64,000 nucleotides of DNA. It comes from Propioniciclava flava. GTDB taxonomy: Bacteria > Actinomycetota > Actinomycetes > Propionibacteriales > Propionibacteriaceae. The notes beneath the pieces are model-generated. The model was not told the origin of the DNA and ran no database searches. It saw only the letters and a list, made by a program, of their open reading frames with translations. The position numbers and the translations under genes were made by a program. The stretch is taken from positions 248,001 to 312,000 of the forward strand of contig NZ_PPCV01000003.1 in assembly GCF_004126535.1 (NCBI RefSeq). The letters are read 5' to 3'. Below are positions 1 through 5,644 of this stretch, piece after piece. The first letter of the stretch is position 1, and every line of letters begins with the position of its first letter.

Positions 1-1
1 C

Positions 2-517
2 ATCCTGCGCCCCGTCATCGCGCGCTATCGCGAGCGCGCCATCGACCCCGATCGCTGGCGGGCCCAGATCACCGACCTCAGCACCGCGCAGTACGACCTC
101 GTCCGGGATCACCCCTGGCTACCGCTGGCCACCTCGGAGGCCGTCAACCAGATCACCCCCTCCGGCGCTCACCTCGCCATCATCGCGGCCTGGGACCGCA
201 CGGGTGCGCTGCTCCTCGCTGCGGGACTCTCCCCCCTGGAGGCCTTCCACGCCACCACCGCGATCAGCAACCACCTCATCGGCATGGGCGCCAGCGCCTC
301 CCGAGCGGCGGCGGCGCAGCGCGCGGGCGCCGACCGCGCCGAGGTTTTGCGTCAGACTTCCGAGCACATGCTGGCGCTGGCCGCTCGCAGCAACGAGACG
401 ATGCCCTACCTGATCGCCACGGCGCCGGTCCTGGCCGATCACGACGAGCGCGAACAGTTCATGGGCGCTCTCAACCTCATCCTGGACGGCGTCGAGCAGC
501 GCGTCCGGCACGACTGA
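2..517 (+). CDS. TetR/AcrR-family regulator, C-terminal part
   Basis: An open frame enters from the left edge and stops at 517 with no start in the window, so only the last ~171 residues are present. The segment is all-helical, rich in Ala and Leu, and contains a stretch (WDRTGALLLAAGLSPLEAFH) followed by ISNHLIGMGAS, typical of the TetR ligand-binding and dimerisation domain. The N-terminal helix-turn-helix lies outside the window. It is followed after 58 nt by a metal-sensor gene with its own operator and promoter, so it is probably a separate unit. TetR C-terminal domains diverge strongly, so the ligand cannot be inferred. Confidence 0.65.
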   Translation: MLRPVIARYRERAIDPDRWRAQITDLSTAQYDLVRDHPWLPLATSEAVNQITPSGAHLAIIAAWDRTGALLLAAGLSPLEAFHATTAISNHLIGMGASASRAAAAQRAGADRAEVLRQTSEHMLALAARSNETMPYLIATAPVLADHDEREQFMGALNLILDGVEQRVRHD

Positions 518-548
518 CGTAGGCGACCCGACCAGGCCCCTCACATTC

Positions 549-569
549 ATCGCCGATTGGCGATAACAT
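549..569 (+). promoter_or_regulatory. Operator and -10 of the ArsR-type metal sensor gene
   Basis: A perfect inverted repeat ATCGCC-GATT-GGCGAT spans 549-564. It runs directly into a TAACAT -10 hexamer (564-569) placed 6 nt before the ATG at 576. This arrangement predicts a leaderless mRNA and autorepression by the ArsR-type protein binding over the promoter. No clear -35 hexamer is visible. Confidence 0.55.
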
Positions 570-575
570 CGCTGT

Positions 576-956
576 ATGACGACAGAGAAGGTGATGCCGG
601 AGGCGGCCGTCGCACGCCCGGGCCCCGAGATGGCGACCCTGTTCCACGCCTTGTCTGAACCCACACGCCTGGAGATTCTCACCCACCTGGAAAGCGGCGA
701 GCACCGCGTCCGGGATCTCGTGGAGCACCTCGGGCTGGCCCAGTCCACCGTGAGCAAGCACCTCGCCTGCCTGCGTGACTGCGGCCTCGTCGGCGTGCGC
801 CCCGAAGGCCGGTCCTCCTGGTTCTTCCTCGCCGCCCCCGCCCTGCTGGCCGACCTGCTCGGCGCGACGGACGCCTTCGTCCGCGGCACCGGAATCGGCC
901 CCTCGCTGCGCACCCACCACGATGCGCCAGACCCCACCCTCGAACGGAGCGCGTGA
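576..956 (+). CDS. ArsR/SmtB-family metal-responsive repressor, CmtR-like
   Basis: 126 residues with a winged helix-turn-helix over residues ~20-95. The recognition helix carries KHLACLRDCG with Cys65 and Cys69, the same CxxxC placement used by mycobacterial CmtR to bind Cd(II)/Pb(II). CmtR also uses a third Cys near the C-terminus. Here the tail has no Cys but contains His113-His114, so the metal site may differ. The stop overlaps the start of the CDF exporter gene by one base (TGATG), which indicates translational coupling. The likely role is derepression of the pair by a thiophilic metal. Family assignment is firm; the metal is inferred. Confidence 0.88.
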   Translation: MTTEKVMPEAAVARPGPEMATLFHALSEPTRLEILTHLESGEHRVRDLVEHLGLAQSTVSKHLACLRDCGLVGVRPEGRSSWFFLAAPALLADLLGATDAFVRGTGIGPSLRTHHDAPDPTLERSA

Positions 957-1894
957 TGAGCGCCGGACACGACCACGGACATACCCACAGCCACAACCAC
1001 GCCGCAGGCAGCAACCGCGTCAGGCTCGCCCTTGCGTTCACCCTGACCGCCGCGATGGTGGTGATCCAGTTCGTCGGCAGCATCCTGACCGGCTCCCTGG
1101 CGCTACTCACCGACACCGCACACGCACTGACGGACGCGTCCGGCCTGCTGGTGGCGCTCATCGCCGCCTCACTGATGCTGCGTCCCGCCGACGCCCGCCG
1201 CACCTGGGGGTTCGCGCGGATCGAAGTGATCGCCGCACTCGGCCAGGCCACGATCCTGCTCGCCGTCGGCCTGTACACCGCCATCGAAGGCGTCCGGCGG
1301 CTCTTCAACCCGCCCGAGGTTCCGGCCGGGGAACTGCTGCTCTTCGGCGTCCTGGGACTCATCGCCAACGTGGCCGCCATCGCCATCCTGGCTGGCAATC
1401 GGGGCTCCAATCTGAACATGCGCGCCGCCTTCTTGGAAGTGCTCAACGACGCGCTGGGCTCCCTGGGCGTCATCGTGGCCGCCATCGTCATCGCGACGAC
1501 CGGATTCGAGCGGGCCGACGCGCTCGCTGGCCTGTTCATCGCCGCGCTGATCGTGCCCCGCGCGTTCACGATCCTCAAAGAGGCGTTCTCCGTCCTCATG
1601 GAGACCGCGCCCGACGGCGTCGACCTGGACGAGGTGCGCCGCCACCTGGGCGACCTCGACGGGGTCGAGGCGGTCCACGACCTGCACGCGTCCACCATCG
1701 GCACGGGGCTGCCCGTCGTCACCGCGCACCTGGTCGTCCCCGAGCAGGCGTTCACCGATGGCCGGGTTACTGCGCTGCTGGTGGAGGCCCACGACTGCCT
1801 GCGGGAACACTTCCCGGTGTGCTTCGAGCACGCCACCATCCAGATCGAGACCGACGCGTTCAGCGTGAGCGAACCCGACGCGCTCCACGCTTGA
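956..1894 (+). CDS. Cation diffusion facilitator (CDF) metal exporter, CzcD/ZitB type
   Basis: 312-residue inner-membrane antiporter, about six TM segments followed by a cytoplasmic metal-binding domain (residues ~215-300). The N-terminus is His-rich (GHDHGHTHSHNH). TM2 carries the canonical site-A motif HALTD (His56, Asp60). In the equivalent TM5 motif, where Zn-type CDFs have HxxxD, this protein reads EVLND (Glu151, Asp155). ATG at 956 is chosen over GTG at 953 because GGAG (946-949) is better spaced and the TGATG overlap fits. Co-transcribed with the metal sensor, it probably exports Zn, Cd or a related ion. The Glu substitution makes the ion uncertain. Confidence 0.92.
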   Translation: MSAGHDHGHTHSHNHAAGSNRVRLALAFTLTAAMVVIQFVGSILTGSLALLTDTAHALTDASGLLVALIAASLMLRPADARRTWGFARIEVIAALGQATILLAVGLYTAIEGVRRLFNPPEVPAGELLLFGVLGLIANVAAIAILAGNRGSNLNMRAAFLEVLNDALGSLGVIVAAIVIATTGFERADALAGLFIAALIVPRAFTILKEAFSVLMETAPDGVDLDEVRRHLGDLDGVEAVHDLHASTIGTGLPVVTAHLVVPEQAFTDGRVTALLVEAHDCLREHFPVCFEHATIQIETDAFSVSEPDALHA

Positions 1895-1941
1895 CCGCAC
1901 GCCGACCCGACTGTCCTGCACCGATTGCGGACGCCCGTCGG

Positions 1942-1947
1942 TAGGGT
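1942..1947 (+). promoter_or_regulatory. -10 hexamer TAGGGT of a leaderless gene
   Basis: TAGGGT lies 6 nt before the ATG at 1954, and no Shine-Dalgarno sequence precedes that ATG. The same hexamer and spacing occur before the gene at 18509. No good -35 is seen. Confidence 0.45.
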
Positions 1948-1953
1948 GGGGCC

Positions 1954-2709
1954 ATGGCCAAGCCCGAGAAGCCGAAGCCGGAGAAGCCGCTCGAAGGCGG
2001 CAACATGACCCCCGTGTCCCGCGCGGGGGATCAAGTGTTCCGTGAAGCCGGCCCCTGGACCCCGACCATCCAGCGACTCCTGGCGCATCTGCGCGACCAG
2101 GGCCTGGCCTGGGTTCCCGAGCCGCAAGGGTGGACGAAGGACGGTCGCGAGGCGCTGGCCTACCTCAAAGGCAAGGTCCCGACCTATCCGCTGGCGACCT
2201 GGGTGTATGACGAGGCGGTCCTCGTCCAAGCAGGGCGCTGGCTACGTGAGTTGCACGACGCGACCGCCGACTACACCGATCCCGAGGCCACCTGGCGCGG
2301 CATCCCCCGGCAACCTCACGAGGTCATCTGTCACAACGATTTCGCGCCCTACAACATGGTGTTTCGCGACCATGAACTCATCGGCGTCATCGACTGGGAT
2401 TTCGCCGCCCCTGGCCCCCGCCTGTGGGATCTGGCCTACCTGGCCTATCGGATCGCCCCGCTCATGCGTCCGGAGAACCCCGACGCTCCCACCATCTCCA
2501 TCGACCTGGGCGCACGCCTGACGATGCTGTTGGACGCCTACGGTTCCACCGCGTCCGTTCCCGAACTCCTGAGCACCATCGTCGCCCGCCTGGAGGAACT
2601 GGCCAGCTTCACCCGCACCCACGGCACGGCCCGCAAGAACGACAAGCTCCTGGCCGACGCCGAGAACTACCGCCAAGACGCCGCCTATCTCGCCGGGCTG
2701 CTGCGCTAA
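1954..2709 (+). CDS. APH-fold phosphotransferase (aminoglycoside phosphotransferase family)
   Basis: 251 residues. The C-terminal half has the kinase signature of the APH/choline-kinase superfamily: HNDFAPYNMVF (catalytic HxDxxxxN) and, after it, GVIDWDFAAPGP (metal-binding IDxD-like motif) with LWDLAYLAYR. The N-terminal lobe is short and begins with a Lys/Pro/Glu repeat (KPEKPKPEKP). The protein would transfer phosphate from ATP or GTP to a small hydroxylated substrate. Nothing in the sequence or context specifies an aminoglycoside, so resistance should not be assumed. It is transcribed alone and ends before a strong hairpin shared with the convergent SHOCT genes. Confidence 0.85.
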   Translation: MAKPEKPKPEKPLEGGNMTPVSRAGDQVFREAGPWTPTIQRLLAHLRDQGLAWVPEPQGWTKDGREALAYLKGKVPTYPLATWVYDEAVLVQAGRWLRELHDATADYTDPEATWRGIPRQPHEVICHNDFAPYNMVFRDHELIGVIDWDFAAPGPRLWDLAYLAYRIAPLMRPENPDAPTISIDLGARLTMLLDAYGSTASVPELLSTIVARLEELASFTRTHGTARKNDKLLADAENYRQDAAYLAGLLR

Positions 2710-2809
2710 CACTCCACGACAGGGCCGACCTCCGCTCGCCTCTTCCAGGAGGCAGACGGCGGTTCAGCGCGCCGCGATGCGTACGCGAGTGGTGACGCCC
2801 AACGACGAA

Positions 2810-2843
2810 GCGGCCGCACGGTGGAGAGCCACCGTGCGGCCGC
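2810..2843. terminator. Bidirectional hairpin terminator
   Basis: Perfect 15-bp G+C-rich stem (2810-2824 pairing with 2829-2843) with a 4-nt AGAG loop, between the convergent APH gene and SHOCT genes. There is no T-tract, as is common for actinobacterial terminators. Confidence 0.8.
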
Positions 2844-2856
2844 GCCGTTCCAGACG

Positions 2857-3171
2857 TCAGCGGCTGTGGATGAGGCTGAGCCGCTCCAGGTAGTCGTCTG
2901 GGCTGATCTGCCCGTCGGCTAGCCGGTGAGCGAGGATCCGCTCGGGATCCGGCCGGAAGCTCATCGTGGGGCGGGCGCCGCAACCGGGCTCACGTTCGCC
3001 CTCATCGGATGCCGTGACGGGGGCGACGTTCCCCTCGGGCAGAGAGGCGCCGTGGTGCATCCACGGCGGCGGGCCGAAGCGTCGCGGAGGGCCAGCCCAC
3101 ACGAAAGGCCCGATCCGTCCGAACCGCGACAAGGCGAAGAGGAACACCAGCGCAAGCAGCAGCACACCCAC
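2857..3171 (-). CDS. Small SHOCT-domain membrane protein
   Basis: 104 residues. One N-terminal TM segment (residues ~2-16, LLLALVFLFAL) is followed by a Pro/Gly-rich linker and a C-terminal SHOCT motif (DPERILAHRLADGQISPDDY, then LERL). SHOCT is a short helical oligomerisation domain whose partners are usually unknown. The start is GTG, preceded by GGAAGGAG, and lies 3 nt after the stop of the other SHOCT gene, so the two form an operon. The pair diverges from the histidine kinase gene. Function unknown. Confidence 0.8.
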   Translation of the reverse strand: MGVLLLALVFLFALSRFGRIGPFVWAGPPRRFGPPPWMHHGASLPEGNVAPVTASDEGEREPGCGARPTMSFRPDPERILAHRLADGQISPDDYLERLSLIHSR

Positions 3172-3174
3172 GGC

Positions 3175-3519
3175 TCACTCCTTCCCGGACGGTGCGGACG
3201 GGTCGGTCGGGGTCGAGCGACGCAGGACGCTGCTGCGCTCCAGGTACTCCTCGGGCGTGATGTCGCCGTTGGCGAGACGTTCTGCCAGCCGGGCCAGCGC
3301 CTCGTCCTCGGCGGTGGGGTATCCGGAGCCGAAAGGTCGTCCGGCGGGGAAGGTGCGGCCGCGAGCACCGGGCGCGAAGCGGACAGGCCCGAGGCGCCCC
3401 TTGCGTAGCAAGAGGAACAGCGCCGCCCCGATCAGTAACAGGGGGATCAGCATGGGAAGGAAGAAGAATCCGGGGCCGCCCATGTGGAGCGGGATATGAG
3501 TCGGTGTCATGTCAACCAT
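3175..3519 (-). CDS. SHOCT-domain membrane protein, first gene of the pair
   Basis: About 114 residues with one strong TM segment (FFFLPMLIPLLLIGAALFLL) and a C-terminal SHOCT motif (ALARLAERLANGDITPEEY, then LERS). It parallels the downstream protein in architecture, so the two may be tandem paralogues that hetero-oligomerise through SHOCT. ATG at 3519 is preferred; an in-frame ATG at 3546 has no ribosome site, and ATG 3510 is also possible. The gene is divergent from the two-component system, whose target it could be, by position only. Confidence 0.75.
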   Translation of the reverse strand: MVDMTPTHIPLHMGGPGFFFLPMLIPLLLIGAALFLLLRKGRLGPVRFAPGARGRTFPAGRPFGSGYPTAEDEALARLAERLANGDITPEEYLERSSVLRRSTPTDPSAPSGKE

Positions 3520-3590
3520 GGAACGCGACGCCAGCCTCGCAACCATCGGGACAGGAGCTGAACTTCACACCTGCCTCGTACGTACCGGTG

Positions 3591-3659
3591 CGTAGGCGCG
3601 CTACGTCAGGGGGCGTAGTCGCCTGGGCCGATTCGCTCGCGCGCGTGGCGTCGTAGGCT
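3591..3659 (+). promoter_or_regulatory. Divergent control region of the SHOCT pair and the two-component system
   Basis: Inverted repeat CGTAG-GCGCG-CTACG at 3591-3605, then TAGGCT (3654-3659) 6 nt before the ATG of the histidine kinase, consistent with a leaderless kinase mRNA. The inverted repeat is a candidate site for the response regulator. This is inferred only from position. Confidence 0.4.
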
Positions 3660-3665
3660 GCCCGC

Positions 3666-4844
3666 ATGAGTCGTCGCGTCGGCCCCTGGATAGGGCACGT
3701 CGTCGCGGGCATGGCGTCTGCCGCCTCGTTGATCGGCGCCGCACGGCTCGGCACCCGGGGCATGGTCGGCCCGCGCGGACGGCTGGGCCCGATGATGCTC
3801 GAACCGCTCGATCCTCGCCTGGGTGTGGCCGCGCTCATCGTCGCGGTGAGCATCGTCGCGATGCGCCGGTGGCCCCGGGTGGCGTACGACGTAGCGGCGC
3901 TGGCCCTCCTGGGCTACGGGGTGGTGGGGGGCCCTGCAGGGGGGCTGTACCTTCCCACCGTCGTGATCACCTCGCTGCTGGTCGGACGCCTCGGCCTGCG
4001 GGACGCCGCGGTGTACCTCGTCGCGGTGCCGGTGGTGGTCGGGGGCGCTGGGTTGACCTCGAAGGAGCTGCTGGCCGATGACCTCCGCTCCTGGTGGCTG
4101 CTGATCTCGGGGATCGTCTGGGCGCTGCTCCCGGCTCTCGGCGTCGCCGTTCTGGACTCCCGTAAGCGTGCGGCACGGCGCGAACACGAGGATGCGCTGG
4201 AGCGCGCCGCCGCCAACGAGCGGCTGCGGCTCGCGCGGGAAATCCACGACGTGGTGGGGCATTCGCTATCGATGATCTCGCTGCAATCGGGGGTTGCGCT
4301 GCGGGTGCTGGACAACGATCCCGCCCAGGTGAGGGCCTCCCTGGAGGCGATCCGTGGGGCGTCCAAGGACGCGTTGACCGAACTGCGCCACACGCTGGGG
4401 GTGTTTCGTGGGGACGGTGTCCGCTCCGACGTCGACGATGCTCCCCGCACCCCCACCCCCACGATCCCCGCGCTGGGCAGGCTGGTGGATGAGGTGAGCG
4501 CGGGCGGGGTCCGCGTCACCCTCGCTCCGCTGCCGGACGCCTCGGGGATCGGCGCCGCCGAGCAGGCCGTCACGTTTCGGATCGTCCAGGAGGCCTTGAC
4601 CAATGCGGTGCGTCACGCGCCCGGCCAGCCGGTCTCGGTCGGGGTCCGCCGCGAGCCCGACAGCCTCATCATCACGGTGGAGAACGCGCTGCCCACGGGC
4701 GACCCCGCACCGGTCGTGGAGGGCGGCGGGCTATGGGGCATGCGGGAGCGAGTGTCGGCGCTGGGTGGCACGCTGGTGGTGCAGCGGCGTCCCGCGAGTT
4801 TCGTGGTGACCGCGACGCTCCCCGCCGCCAGGAAGGACGCATGA
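3666..4844 (+). CDS. Sensor histidine kinase, HisKA_3 (DesK/NarX-like) family
   Basis: 392 residues. About four to five TM segments fill residues ~10-165 with very short loops, so the stimulus is probably sensed in or near the membrane. A coiled linker (RREHEDALERAAANERLRLA) leads to the dimerisation/phospho-acceptor box REIHDVVGHSLS with His194. The HATPase domain follows: N-box (VQEALTNAVRHA) and G-box (GGGLWGMRERVSALGG). The stop overlaps the response-regulator start by 4 nt (ATGA). Family assignment is clear. The signal is unknown; this class often responds to membrane or cell-envelope state. Confidence 0.95.
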   Translation: MSRRVGPWIGHVVAGMASAASLIGAARLGTRGMVGPRGRLGPMMLEPLDPRLGVAALIVAVSIVAMRRWPRVAYDVAALALLGYGVVGGPAGGLYLPTVVITSLLVGRLGLRDAAVYLVAVPVVVGGAGLTSKELLADDLRSWWLLISGIVWALLPALGVAVLDSRKRAARREHEDALERAAANERLRLAREIHDVVGHSLSMISLQSGVALRVLDNDPAQVRASLEAIRGASKDALTELRHTLGVFRGDGVRSDVDDAPRTPTPTIPALGRLVDEVSAGGVRVTLAPLPDASGIGAAEQAVTFRIVQEALTNAVRHAPGQPVSVGVRREPDSLIITVENALPTGDPAPVVEGGGLWGMRERVSALGGTLVVQRRPASFVVTATLPAARKDA

Positions 4845-5569
4845 GCGACAAACCCCAGCCGAGGACGGCTGCCTCCACCCCGCTCGACCCGGCCCCGAGC
4901 GAGTCTCCTGCGGCGGAGATCGGCGTCCTACTCGCGGACGACCAACCCCTGGTCCGCATGGGGTTGCGTGCGCTGGTGGCGTCCGAACCGGGCATGCGGG
5001 TCGTGGGGGAGGCGTCCGACGGCGACGAGGCGATCGCCGCAGTACGGCGGCTGCACCCTGAGGTGGTGCTGATGGACATCCGGATGCCCGGCACCGACGG
5101 GTTGACCGCGCTGCGCACCCTCACCGCCGACCCGTCCTTGGCGAGCACACATGTGGTGATGCTGACGACCTTCGAACTCGACGAGTACGTGTTCTCTGCC
5201 CTGGAGGCGGGGGCGTCCGGGTTCCTCATCAAGGACGCCGACCCTGAGGACATCGTCCGGGGCATCAAAGCGGCCGCGTCCGGGGAGAGTCTGCTGTCGC
5301 CGACGGTGACCCGTCGGGTCATCGCCGCGTTCGCGCCGGGACGCCGCCGCTCAACCGCCGCGCCTCACCCGGGGCTCGCCGACCTGACCGACCGCGAACG
5401 CGAAGTGTTGAGCCTGGTCGGCCAGGGCCTCAACAACGACGAGATCGCCGGGCGGCTCTTCATCACCAAGGCGACCGCCCGCACCCACGTCAGCCACATC
5501 CTGCTCAAACTCGGCGCCCGCGACCGCCCTCAACTCGTCGTGATCGCCTTCCAATCCGGCTTGGCCTGA
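4841..5569 (+). CDS. Response regulator, NarL/FixJ family
   Basis: 243 residues. The receiver domain has Asp33-Asp34, phospho-acceptor Asp79 (VVLMDIRMPG), a Thr109 switch residue (MLTT) and Lys131 (FLIKDA). A LuxR-type helix-turn-helix (LTDREREVLSLVGQGLNNDE, then IAGRLFITKATARTHVSHIL) ends the protein. A ~25-residue Pro/Ser-rich extension precedes the receiver. ATG 4841 is chosen because it has GGAAGGA upstream and overlaps the kinase stop. It is the cognate partner of the preceding kinase. Targets are unknown, with the divergent SHOCT operon the nearest candidate. Confidence 0.95.
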   Translation: MSDKPQPRTAASTPLDPAPSESPAAEIGVLLADDQPLVRMGLRALVASEPGMRVVGEASDGDEAIAAVRRLHPEVVLMDIRMPGTDGLTALRTLTADPSLASTHVVMLTTFELDEYVFSALEAGASGFLIKDADPEDIVRGIKAAASGESLLSPTVTRRVIAAFAPGRRRSTAAPHPGLADLTDREREVLSLVGQGLNNDEIAGRLFITKATARTHVSHILLKLGARDRPQLVVIAFQSGLA

Positions 5570-5617
5570 ACTCATCGACATTTCGTGGCGGTTCCCCTAG
5601 ACGCCCCTCCATGCCGC

Positions 5618-5639
5618 TAGATTCACCCTGAAAGGGTGA
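5618..5639 (+). promoter_or_regulatory. Candidate -10 and inverted repeat before the STAND gene
   Basis: TAGATT (5618-5623) fits a -10 hexamer. It abuts the perfect inverted repeat TCACCCT-GAA-AGGGTGA (5623-5639). The right arm contains AAAGGG, the likely ribosome-binding site for GTG 5645, so a hairpin here could mask it. No -35 is evident. Confidence 0.4.
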
Positions 5640-5644
5640 TTCCC

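Noticed and set aside
1954-2709. Calling the APH-fold gene an aminoglycoside-resistance gene
   Set aside because: Only the generic catalytic motifs are visible; the superfamily phosphorylates many substrates and there is no resistance context.
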